IMG/VR virus record: IMGVR_UViG_3300032323_000214
Coordinates: 1 to 33,106 of that record
Source: a virus
Length of the DNA: 33,106 nt
Direction: 5' to 3' (one strand)
The notes below the pieces were generated by a model. The model had not been told where the DNA came from and ran no database searches. It saw nothing but the letters and a program-made list of their open reading frames with translations. Below, one piece after another: positions 27,009-32,325 of this stretch (its first letter is position 1; each line of letters begins with the position of its first letter). Position numbers and translations under genes: made by a program.

Positions 27009-27353
27009 TTAGGCCATAGGGCCGCGAGCCTTAATACCTTTAGTTGCTGCACCGTAACCACGAATTGTAATACCTTCAGTTTTAACTCGGTTAGCACCTG
27101 GATCACTTGCACTTACGCGCATAGCCGGAGTATTTTTCTCTATCTCTTGAGCTTTCATGCGGTTAGGATCTTTTTTATATTAAATATCCGCACTGTTAGG
27201 GCTGCTCATTGGCTGCTTATATACACCAATATCGTTACCACCACCAGCTGGGAATTTAAACCCTGAGTAAGAACTCGCGTCTTTATTCTCTTTAGCATTA
27301 CCTAATGGGTAAGCATCAGGTCCTGTTGTTTTTGGAAAGTCATTTTTAGCCAT
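27009..27353 (-). pseudogene. Small gene split by an in-frame TAA
   Basis: From the ATG (27351-27353, good RBS AAAGG) the frame encodes 57 residues, MAKNDFPKTTGPDAYPLG ... GVYKQPMSSPNSADI, and then meets TAA at 27180-27182. Past the stop the same frame continues with YKKDPNRMKAQEIEKNTPAM and ends in IRGYGAATKGIKARGPMA, a C-terminus I recognise from phage small proteins, at TAA 27009-27011. The downstream half has an ATG (27156-27158) but no convincing RBS. So the gene looks like a 114-codon frame interrupted by a single stop: a nonsense mutation, a sequencing error, a readthrough site, or two coupled genes. Confidence 0.55.
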
Positions 27354-27355
27354 GA

Positions 27356-27550
27356 TTAACCTTTCTTTTGAGCTGCGATTTTAGCTAAGCCGCGACCCAT
27401 CTTTTTCATATCTAAGTTAGTTTTGCCACCTTTGCTACCTGTAGCTTTAGGGCCGTTTTCGATTTTAGCTGTAGGGCCTGAGTTACCTAAGTTTTTACCT
27501 TCTGTCTTACCCTTTTTTGCAATGCCATCTGCACCTGATTTATATGCCAT
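27356..27550 (-). CDS. Small basic protein with ADGIAKKGKT motif
   Basis: The 64-residue protein is rich in Lys, Gly and Ala. Its N-terminal KSGADGIAKKGKTEGKNLG resembles the C-terminal tails of two other small proteins in this window (29385-29654 and 29654-30007), which end with ADGCAQRGKTRGK and ADGCATKGKTKGR. The rest (TNLDMKKMGRGLAKIAAQK) is helical and basic. Function unknown. It starts 11 bases after the upstream stop. Confidence 0.6.
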   Translation of the reverse strand: MAYKSGADGIAKKGKTEGKNLGNSGPTAKIENGPKATGSKGGKTNLDMKKMGRGLAKIAAQKKG

Positions 27551-27561
27551 GTTGTTACTCC

Positions 27562-27975
27562 TTAAGAAATTGATATTGTTACTGTACCTACAAATGTTAC
27601 TGAAGCCAAGTAGTTTGGTGTTAGTACTGCATCAAAGAACCTAGCGCCGCCTACAGGCGCCCAACCCCATTGAAACTCACGGCTACCACCTTCTGGTGTA
27701 CCAAAGTCCCCAGTATTAGTAAGTTGCAACCCATTAAGCCCTGACTGATAATAACTCAAATCTGGCCTTGGTTCACGAACTGCTTGTGGGTCATACACCG
27801 GATACATACCAAGTTGCAATTGCGGATGGTCTGGGTTCCAGCATTCCGGGCAAGCTTTAATACTTACTTGCTTAGTCTTAATCGTAAGCTTACGTAGTTC
27901 AGTTAACTTATATCTCTGTCCACAAATATCGCACTCGGCAATACTGTTCTTACCAGATGCGTATTTAATACCCAT
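27562..27975 (-). CDS. Zinc-ribbon structural protein
   Basis: The 137-residue protein begins with CDICGQRYKLTEL (CxxC) followed by a basic strand (KLTIKTKQVSIKACPECW, second CxxC), a treble-clef or zinc-ribbon fold. Next comes DHPQLQLGMYPVYDPQAV and REPRPDLSYYQSGLNG, a segment conserved in cyanophage and other marine phage proteins, and a beta-rich C-terminus. It is probably a virion component near the neck. Neighbours are the neck protein (27981) and the small basic proteins. Confidence 0.7.
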   Translation of the reverse strand: MGIKYASGKNSIAECDICGQRYKLTELRKLTIKTKQVSIKACPECWNPDHPQLQLGMYPVYDPQAVREPRPDLSYYQSGLNGLQLTNTGDFGTPEGGSREFQWGWAPVGGARFFDAVLTPNYLASVTFVGTVTISIS

Positions 27976-27980
27976 TGTAC

Positions 27981-28709
27981 TTACCTATAGTAGTTCATGC
28001 TACGAGGCACAAAGCGCACATTAGCTTTTTCACGGTCCTCTTCAGCGGCTAACTGGAACTGTTGTTCGTATTCTTGTTTTAAACCCACTACTCGATCCAT
28101 AGGCACATCGGGTAACTTCATGCTCAAATAGTAAGCTAGACCTGCAACCATGCACGTTAAGAAACGGAATGGGATATCTTGTGTTGAAATACCTGTACCT
28201 GCATCTTGGATACGACGCATACGCCAATAAACAAATCTGTAGTACGGTTGTTCTAGTGTACCTTGGTCGGGCGCAGGCCATACGTTAATGGTTGGGTAGT
28301 TAATTCCATCAGGCGTTGTAGCACCAGACTGACGATTAATCCATACCTGAATAGGGCGCCCTGTTGCATTTTTATTTGGTATTGTAGAATAAGTTGATTC
28401 GCTGATTCTATTGATGTTTAGGTCTTGTTGGTTTAAGCCTGAGCCTGTACGGGTTACTTGGTCTAATAAATCAATGGTATCTACCGGTAGGTCGTAAACA
28501 ATCTGACCCTGCACTAACGGGATGAAGCCTTCTTCAATTGTCCATAGGTTGATGCCACGGTTTGCCCACTCAATAGTAAGCAAGTTCATTGAACGACGAG
28601 CAGTACGGAAGTCATAGCCAGTACGTAGCTCTTTGCCGCAACGTTCAAACGCTTCTTCTATAAGGTCATTAACTTCTAAGTTAAATACTGCGGTACCCGT
28701 AGTTGCCAT
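27981..28709 (-). CDS. Neck/head-tail connector-type structural protein
   Basis: The 242-residue protein starts with FNLEVNDLIEEAFERCGKEL and TARRSMNLLTIEWANRGINL, then IEEGFIPLVQGQIVYDLP; later DIPFRFLTCMVAGLAYYLSM and LKQEYEQQFQLAAEEDREKA. This is a very common phage structural family with an N-terminal helical bundle, often encoded near portal/adaptor genes. It is related in pattern to the adaptor protein at 26337. Attaching it to a specific ring of the neck is beyond what the sequence shows. Confidence 0.65.
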   Translation of the reverse strand: MATTGTAVFNLEVNDLIEEAFERCGKELRTGYDFRTARRSMNLLTIEWANRGINLWTIEEGFIPLVQGQIVYDLPVDTIDLLDQVTRTGSGLNQQDLNINRISESTYSTIPNKNATGRPIQVWINRQSGATTPDGINYPTINVWPAPDQGTLEQPYYRFVYWRMRRIQDAGTGISTQDIPFRFLTCMVAGLAYYLSMKLPDVPMDRVVGLKQEYEQQFQLAAEEDREKANVRFVPRSMNYYR

Positions 28710-28715
28710 ATATTT

Positions 28716-28841
28716 TTACCAATTAATTACTACGTCAAATATGCCTAAGCTTACTATAACGTAATTGTTGTCTTCTACTTGCTCGTATTGAACACCTACT
28801 ACAAAACCACATATCAACCCAACGCTAAATAAATGCATCAT
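28716..28841 (-). CDS. 41-residue hydrophobic mini-protein
   Basis: This small gene fits exactly between its neighbours: its ATG forms an ATGA overlap with the stop of the preceding gene, and its stop is 7 bases before the neck gene. It encodes MMHLFSVGLICGFVVGVQY, one membrane-like segment, then an acidic turn (EQVEDNN) and a second hydrophobic stretch (YVIVSLGIFDVVINW). Tiny membrane proteins of this pattern are common in phages. Function unknown. An RBS-like AAAGG lies close to the start. Confidence 0.6.
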   Translation of the reverse strand: MMHLFSVGLICGFVVGVQYEQVEDNNYVIVSLGIFDVVINW

Positions 28842-29089
28842 TTTACCTTTCTAAATGGCTTAACCTTGCTTTTAATCTTAGCAGGCTGGGCTACGAACTG
28901 TTTGCCACTTGCCTTGCCTTCTCGTTTTGCTTTGGTTGTCGCTGCGTATTCTGCAGGAGTCAATGCTTTTATTGCTTTTTCTGGTAGATAGCGTTCGCCA
29001 GTGTCAGATGATTTCTTGCCTGACTTAGTAGTCCATTTCTGGTCTCCCCAAGCTTTTAAAGACCTCTGACTCTTAGCTAATGCACTCAT
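28838..29089 (-). CDS. Small lysine-rich conserved phage protein
   Basis: The 83-residue protein contains SLKAWGDQKWTTKSGKKSSD, then GERYLPEKAIKALTPAEYAA and GKQFVAQPAKIKSKVKPF. I know this block from phage and giant-virus small proteins of unknown function. It is strongly basic, which suggests DNA or RNA binding or packing in the virion. ATGA overlaps link it to the small membrane protein downstream and to the gene upstream. Confidence 0.65.
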   Translation of the reverse strand: MSALAKSQRSLKAWGDQKWTTKSGKKSSDTGERYLPEKAIKALTPAEYAATTKAKREGKASGKQFVAQPAKIKSKVKPFRKVK

Positions 29090-29382
29090 TTATATCCGCC
29101 ACCTGCGGCTTTATACTTTTTAGCTACTAACTGCGCTTTACGGGCTGACCATTGGCCTGCACCTGTACCGTGTGTTGCAGCTGCTTTAACTTGCGATACT
29201 ATACGCTTTCTTAAACTAGGCTTTGTGTAGTTACCGGCAGCATTAACGTTTTTACTCGCAGGGAAGTTTACCTTGCCACCCTCTTTATATTGCGTGAAGT
29301 CTGTATCGTCACGACGAGGTTTTTTAATTCCCTTAGGCATTTTACTAGGGGCTATTGCGCCCATACCACGAGAGGCTCGCAT
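29086..29382 (-). CDS. Conserved basic phage protein with GQWSARKAQ motif
   Basis: The 98-residue protein has a variable N-terminus with YKEGGKVNFPASK, then the conserved block NAAGNYTKPSLRKRIVSQVK and GAGQWSARKAQLVAKKYK, ending GGGYK. This block is frequent in marine phage genomes. Its function is unknown, and its high Lys/Arg content suggests nucleic-acid contact. Start overlaps the stop of the 28838 gene's region by four bases; the preceding gene ends 2 bases upstream. Confidence 0.65.
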   Translation of the reverse strand: MRASRGMGAIAPSKMPKGIKKPRRDDTDFTQYKEGGKVNFPASKNVNAAGNYTKPSLRKRIVSQVKAAATHGTGAGQWSARKAQLVAKKYKAAGGGYK

Positions 29383-29384
29383 GA

Positions 29385-29654
29385 TTACACCATTTTCCCA
29401 CGTGTTTTACCACGTTGAGCACAGCCATCAGCACGACTAGAAGCTGAACCGCCTTTAGACATTTTTACACAGCCACCTTTTTTGTAGCCACCGTAGTTAG
29501 TCATTTTGTTAATTTTAGCTTGAGTGCTATCAGGTTTTTTCTTGTCCTGTTCTTTCATCTCAGCAGCAGCTTTAGCATTCTGCTCAGGCGTACCTAGCAA
29601 TGCTTCTTTAGCTTTTGTGAACATGCTTTTTTCTTTATCTTTAGTGTCAGCCAT
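29385..29654 (-). CDS. Small protein with SASSRADGCAQRGKTRG tail
   Basis: The 89-residue protein has an acidic/basic helical N-terminus (DKEKSMFTKAKEALLGTPEQ) and a C-terminal tail GCVKMSKGGSASSRADGCAQ followed by RGKTRGKMV. Nearly the same tail ends the upstream neighbour (29654-30007), whereas the N-terminal halves are unrelated. It begins one base inside the upstream stop. Function unknown; the tail could be a sorting, assembly or metal-binding signal (Cys, Lys, Arg). Confidence 0.65.
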   Translation of the reverse strand: MADTKDKEKSMFTKAKEALLGTPEQNAKAAAEMKEQDKKKPDSTQAKINKMTNYGGYKKGGCVKMSKGGSASSRADGCAQRGKTRGKMV

Positions 29655-30007
29655 TAGATTATCCGTCCTTTTGTCTTACCTTTAGTAGCGCAACCATCAG
29701 CACGAGATGAAGCTGAACCGCCTTTAGCCATCTTAGTACAGCCGCCTTTTTTAAGGGCTGTTAGGTCAGTTTTCTTGCCACCGTGCATTTGTTTATCATG
29801 CATGCCAATAGCTTTTTTAGCCATTTTTTTGTCCATCTTAATATCTTCGTGTTTCATAGTTTCACCACCTTCGTTAAATTTTTTGCCTTTATCGGCTTGG
29901 TTGAACTCTTTGGCAACCTTGGTAGGTATGCCTACTTTTTTAGCGAAGGCTGGGTTATGTGCAGCTGCCGCCATGAAGTTACGTTGCTTTTTAGAACTAC
30001 TCGGCAT
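29654..30007 (-). CDS. Small protein with SSKKQRNFMAAAAHNP start and SRADGCA tail
   Basis: The 117-residue protein begins MPSSSKKQRNFMAAAAHNPA, then KVGIPTKVAKEFNQADKGKK, a block very common in phages of many groups. A charged stretch and Gly-Gly motif (NEGGETMKHEDIKM) follow. The tail is GCTKMAKGGSASSRADGCAT with KGKTKGRII, matching the next gene. It overlaps the preceding gene by 11 bases. Function unknown. Confidence 0.7.
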   Translation of the reverse strand: MPSSSKKQRNFMAAAAHNPAFAKKVGIPTKVAKEFNQADKGKKFNEGGETMKHEDIKMDKKMAKKAIGMHDKQMHGGKKTDLTALKKGGCTKMAKGGSASSRADGCATKGKTKGRII

Positions 30008-30215
30008 CTACGTGCTTCTTATATTTAGCTTTTACTGTCTTAACCCAACCTTGTACTGTTTTAGATTCCCAGATACGGATTGAATACCAGCCAATTGAGA
30101 ACAATGCAGCAATAGAAGGAAGGAGTTGATAGAGTGACCCTACCACCAAACCTATTGAAGTCCAATCCATTACGTTCTTCGTGTGCTCGTTAATTTCGTT
30201 TACGTGTTTAAGCAT
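29997..30215 (-). CDS. Small membrane protein, holin-like candidate
   Basis: Three in-frame starts exist (GTG 30227, ATG 30221, ATG 30215). The ATG at 30215 is chosen: AAAGGTGG lies 8 bases before it and it overlaps the preceding stop as TAATG. The 72-residue protein begins MLKHVNEINEHTKNVMDWTS, then a hydrophobic region (about 23-45, GLVVGSLYQLLPSIAALFSIGW) and a basic tail (KTVQGWVKTVKAKYKK). Small proteins of this type are often labelled holins in phages, but here the clear holin is at 15951, so this may be an antiholin or an unrelated membrane protein. Confidence 0.6.
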   Translation of the reverse strand: MLKHVNEINEHTKNVMDWTSIGLVVGSLYQLLPSIAALFSIGWYSIRIWESKTVQGWVKTVKAKYKKHVDAE

Positions 30216-30469
30216 TAGCATTTCCACCTTTTTAGTGAGGCGGCTTTCCTTGTCGGACGGCCTTGTTCATCTTTCATAGGGCCCGGCATTCCTGACATAC
30301 GTGCACAGAATGACTTCTTACGTGGACCACCTTCTGGTTGTGGGGCTTTTAGATTAGACCCCGTGGCTTTGTTGTATTTAGCACGACCTTTAGCAGTGAG
30401 GCCAGCCCCTTTCGAGACTGGTAATTTCTCACCCCGACCTACAGCTAGTGATGGATTCTTCTTAGCCAT
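30215..30469 (-). CDS. Conserved basic phage protein with RKKSFCARMSGMPGPM motif
   Basis: The chosen ATG (30467-30469) gives 84 residues. It begins MAKKNPSLAVGRGEKLPVSK, then GAGLTAKGRAKYNKATGSNL and GGPRKKSFCARMSGMPGPM, ending GRPTRKAASLKRWKC. This is among the most conserved small proteins in marine phages. A longer frame to 30607 has an N-terminus with no family likeness and lies inside the upstream gene, so it is rejected. Its high charge and two cysteines suggest nucleic-acid or metal contact, but no function is known. It overlaps the preceding gene by 8 bases. Confidence 0.75.
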   Translation of the reverse strand: MAKKNPSLAVGRGEKLPVSKGAGLTAKGRAKYNKATGSNLKAPQPEGGPRKKSFCARMSGMPGPMKDEQGRPTRKAASLKRWKC

Positions 30470-30938
30470 AGAACACCGTTGTGTGCACATCAGCTGGTAA
30501 AAATACCCTAATGCCGGTGTGCGCAAGAATGCCTTCACCTGGAATAACAACCGTGTATGCTGTTGCGTTACTTGCGTCAGCTTGAAATAAAACATCATTC
30601 CAAACAACTACGTTACCACTAGTGGCTCCGCTGTTTGCAACTGTTACAGTAAATACGTTTGCGTTTGTAACTGTTTGAACTTGATAAGGGTTATCAGCTA
30701 AATCCCAGTCAAGGTATACCCAATCACCAGCAGATAAGCCGTGATTTGCTGCAGTTATTGTAGCTGTTGTAGTAGCTCTTGCGTAAGTGCCTGAAATACT
30801 CACGTTATCTACAAATACTGAATACGCAGTAGCGCCAGTGAACGGAAACATTACTGCGCCTTTTAGTCGTGTGCGTTCAGAAACCATGAGTCCAGAAACA
30901 CCTGCGTGTTTTGACTTTACATCATATTGCATTCCCAT
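30462..30938 (-). CDS. Head-associated virion protein with an inserted beta domain
   Basis: The 158-residue protein begins MGMQYDVKSKHAGVSGLMVS, then GAVMFPFTG, and near the end WNDVLFQADASNATAYTVVI and GEGILAHTG. Between is a 60-residue beta module (about 52-113, TATITAANHGLSAGDWVYLD, then NANVFTVTVANSGAT) of the same type as the inserts in the tail protein at 13377. Such short head genes are usual after major capsid and decoration genes. A good RBS, AAGGAG, lies 7 bases before the ATG. Confidence 0.65.
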   Translation of the reverse strand: MGMQYDVKSKHAGVSGLMVSERTRLKGAVMFPFTGATAYSVFVDNVSISGTYARATTTATITAANHGLSAGDWVYLDWDLADNPYQVQTVTNANVFTVTVANSGATSGNVVVWNDVLFQADASNATAYTVVIPGEGILAHTGIRVFLPADVHTTVFYG

Positions 30939-30962
30939 AATTAATCTCCTTAGATTGAAAGC

Positions 30963-30976
30963 GGGGCCGAAGCCCC
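30963..30976 (-). terminator. GGGGC-UUCG-GCCCC hairpin after the decoration gene
   Basis: On the minus strand GGGGC and GCCCC pair across a UUCG tetraloop, 8 bases after the stop of the gene at 30985. Only a weak U-run (GCUUUC) follows, so it is likely a leaky terminator or an mRNA-stabilising hairpin within the operon. Confidence 0.65.
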
Positions 30977-30984
30977 TAGATTAA

Positions 30985-31587
30985 TTAGGCAGTAAATGTA
31001 GCGTAAGCTGGAATGTAGTAAGTAGTACCGTCAATTCTAACTTTAATTACTTTAGAAGGGCTGGCGGCAACTGCACTTGCTGTTGGAGCTACTGTAGCGG
31101 CTGGGCCTGTTTCGATATTCAAGAAGTTTTGAACTTCACCAGTAGCTGAACCTGAGTCAGATACACGGATAAAAGCAGAAGTAACAGGAAGTGTAGCGTT
31201 AACTGTGTAGTTAGTATCTAGTTGCAATACAGCTAAAGTACCGCCTGGAGAAGCTTCAGTACCGCCTAAGGTTGCGCGTACGGCGTTTGCTGCACCTGAA
31301 ATTGAACCACCTAAGTTAATATCTGCAGAGATATGAGCGCCGTTTGTTGTTTGACCAGCACCTTGGTCGCCTGTAACTACTGAGAATGCGCGTAATGTTT
31401 CACCGGCACCAGCAGCTGCAAATGTTAATTTATTGTATGTTAAGCGTGTATCGCCAGTTGCGGCTGTTGTAGTAGCATATGAAGAGTTGATGTTTTGGGC
31501 TGTTGTTACGACGATTGGGTCTGTTGCTGTACCGCCAATGAAGCCATTTAAAGACGCGACTGGGCCGCTGAACGTGGTTTTTGCCAT
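30985..31587 (-). CDS. Probable capsid decoration or head structural protein
   Basis: The 200-residue protein begins MAKTTFSGPVASLNGFIGG and is Ala/Thr/Gly-rich with beta character (TRLTYNKLTFAAAGAGETLR, FIRVSDSGSATGEVQNFLNI), ending KVRIDGTTYYIPAYATFTA. I know this family from phages where it follows the major capsid gene, consistent with a capsid decoration or head fibre; the exact role is not proven. It has its own promoter (31684-31712), a 90-base leader and a terminator hairpin, all suggesting high-level, separate expression. RBS AAAGGA lies ahead of the ATG. Confidence 0.65.
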   Translation of the reverse strand: MAKTTFSGPVASLNGFIGGTATDPIVVTTAQNINSSYATTTAATGDTRLTYNKLTFAAAGAGETLRAFSVVTGDQGAGQTTNGAHISADINLGGSISGAANAVRATLGGTEASPGGTLAVLQLDTNYTVNATLPVTSAFIRVSDSGSATGEVQNFLNIETGPAATVAPTASAVAASPSKVIKVRIDGTTYYIPAYATFTA

Positions 31588-31635
31588 GATTGAAATCCTT
31601 TGTGTTATAGCACATCCTCATACAGTCTCTATAAC

Positions 31636-31683
31636 GTCAGCTAGGTCTGTCTGTACGAGTAAAATAATCCTAGACGTACTGAC
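31636..31683 (-). promoter_or_regulatory. Folded 5' leader after the promoter
   Basis: On the transcript of the decoration gene, starting near 31677-31683, GUCAG (31683-31679) pairs with CUGAC (31640-31636) and CUAGG (31673-31669) with CCUAG (31645-31641), a 10-pair stem with a 5-base bulge and a 23-base loop. The loop contains CGUAC, which could instead pair with GUACG in the bulge. The structure may stabilise the mRNA 5' end or modulate translation. Function is inferred. Confidence 0.45.
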
Positions 31684-31712
31684 TTTATACTATTATATTA
31701 GAGGTTAGTCAA
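31684..31712 (-). promoter_or_regulatory. Sigma70-type promoter for the decoration gene
   Basis: On the minus strand TTGACT (31712-31707) and TATAAA (31689-31684) are spaced by exactly 17 bases; each matches 5 of 6 consensus bases of a host sigma70 promoter. It lies 97 bases before the gene at 31587, and just 19 bases upstream of the HNH start on the opposite strand. It is the clearest promoter in the window. Confidence 0.75.
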
Positions 31713-31730
31713 CTACTTGTTGAGATATTT

Positions 31731-32102
31731 ATGCCATTTAAAGATCCGGCAGTTCGTAAAGCCAAAGCAAAGCTCTATTCAAAAAATCACTATGAACTTA
31801 ATAAGCCAGCGCAAATAGAACGAGTTAGGATAGGTAAGATTAAGAAACGAGTTCAATGGGAAGCATATAAGGCCACACTTCAATGTGCAAACTGTGGTGA
31901 AAACCACCCCGCCGCGTTAGATTTTCATCATTTAGTAAAAGACCCTTCTAATAGAAAGATAAGCGAACTAGCTCAGAATGGGGCTTATAAGTTAGCCAGG
32001 GAAGAAATAGAAGCTAAGTGCATAGTGCTCTGTGCAAACTGCCACCGCAAACACCACCACGAAGAACGTCAATTAAAAGAAGGTCAAATTACAGAAAGGT
32101 AG
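31731..32102 (+). CDS. HNH endonuclease (free-standing, homing-like)
   Basis: The only plus-strand gene. Its 123 residues have an N-terminal basic part (DPAVRKAKAKLYSKNH) followed by QCANCG (C52, C55), ALDFHH (His 66/67, the HNH catalytic region) and CIVLCANCHRKHH (C101, C104, H105, H108-109). The four cysteines bind the structural zinc and the His residues the catalytic metal. Such enzymes nick or cut DNA and, when free-standing in phages, help their own gene spread into rival genomes (homing). It sits next to pqqA and opposite to the operon; the RBS (TTGAGATATTT) is weak. Confidence 0.9.
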   Translation: MPFKDPAVRKAKAKLYSKNHYELNKPAQIERVRIGKIKKRVQWEAYKATLQCANCGENHPAALDFHHLVKDPSNRKISELAQNGAYKLAREEIEAKCIVLCANCHRKHHHEERQLKEGQITER

Positions 32103-32189
32103 GCGTAGATTCGGTAGTTGTTGCATGTAACGCAGAAAGCCGAAAAACTCGTTACTTACTACATCCTCTAGTGTCGGCTTAACCGCCTA
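32100..32189. other. Compact, possibly pseudoknotted region between HNH and pqqA
   Basis: Besides the end of the HNH gene, this 90-base stretch holds no ORF. TAGGCG (32100-32105) can pair with CGCCTA (32184-32189). Inside, GTAACG (32127-32132) pairs with CGTTAC (32150-32155) while AAGCCGA (32137-32143) pairs with TCGGCTT (32174-32180). These last two stems interleave, which is an H-type pseudoknot, on either strand. It may be a structured 3' end of the pqqA or HNH transcript, or chance. It matches no RNA class I can name. Confidence 0.35.
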
Positions 32190-32196
32190 AAAGTTT

Positions 32197-32218
32197 ATAA
32201 TAACAAATTTGTTATTAT
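32197..32218. repeat. Perfect 22-base palindrome at the end of pqqA
   Basis: Half-site ATAATAACAAA is mirrored exactly, with no central spacer, and the repeat overlaps the pqqA stop codon (32215-32217). As RNA it can form a 9-pair AU-rich hairpin with loop AAUU; on the plus strand TTTGTT follows, on the minus strand AAACTTTT. It may act as a weak two-way terminator between the convergent pqqA and HNH genes, or as a binding site for a dimeric protein. Confidence 0.75.
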
Positions 32219-32286
32219 TTGTTCATTACGTACATTGTAACTTCAAAGCCAAAACGCATTTCAGTAGCTGCTGGTGTAGTCCACAT
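32215..32286 (-). CDS. pqqA: PqqA, precursor peptide of pyrroloquinoline quinone
   Basis: A 23-codon gene, ATG 32284-32286 to TAA 32215-32217, with RBS AAGGA eight bases before the start. It encodes a peptide with M-W at the start and RFGFEVTMYVMNK at the end. The length (23) and the pair E15 and Y19 in the motif EVTxY are exactly those of known PqqA (e.g. Klebsiella), in which the radical-SAM enzyme PqqE, with chaperone PqqD, cross-links this Glu and Tyr as the first step to PQQ. PQQ is the cofactor of methanol, glucose and alcohol dehydrogenases. No pqqB-E is in the window, so the host must supply the enzymes. It is a candidate auxiliary metabolic gene. Its origin from a methylotroph host (Methylophilaceae-like) is inference. 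Confidence 0.9.
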   Translation of the reverse strand: MWTTPAATEMRFGFEVTMYVMNK

Positions 32287-32294
32287 GATATTAG

Positions 32295-32299
32295 TCCTT
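32295..32299 (-). promoter_or_regulatory. Ribosome binding site of pqqA
   Basis: On the minus strand AAGGA lies 8 bases before the pqqA ATG, in AAGGACTAATATC. A strong site at good spacing is part of the reason to accept so short a gene. No strong promoter is visible between it and the capsid terminator; a weak pair (TTGTTT, 17 bases, GATTAT) exists. Confidence 0.75.
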
Positions 32300-32307
32300 A
32301 ACGAATA

Positions 32308-32325
32308 ACAAGCAAAATTGCTTGT
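32308..32325. repeat. Inverted repeat in the pqqA leader
   Basis: ACAAGCAA and TTGCTTGT flank a 2-base centre (8 pairs as DNA; about 6 as RNA with a 6-base loop). It lies 22 bases upstream of the pqqA start, 9 bases ahead of the RBS. It may protect the 5' end of a short mRNA processed from the capsid transcript, or serve as a regulator site. Confidence 0.55.

Noticed and set aside
30470-30607. N-terminal extension of the basic protein at 30215 (start at 30607).
   Set aside because: The extra 46 residues lie inside another gene and do not match the conserved family start MAKKNPSLAVGRGEK.
32100-32189. tRNA or hammerhead ribozyme in the capsid-decoration gap.
   Set aside because: No T-loop GGTTCRANYCC or CTGATGA...GAA core could be found on either strand.
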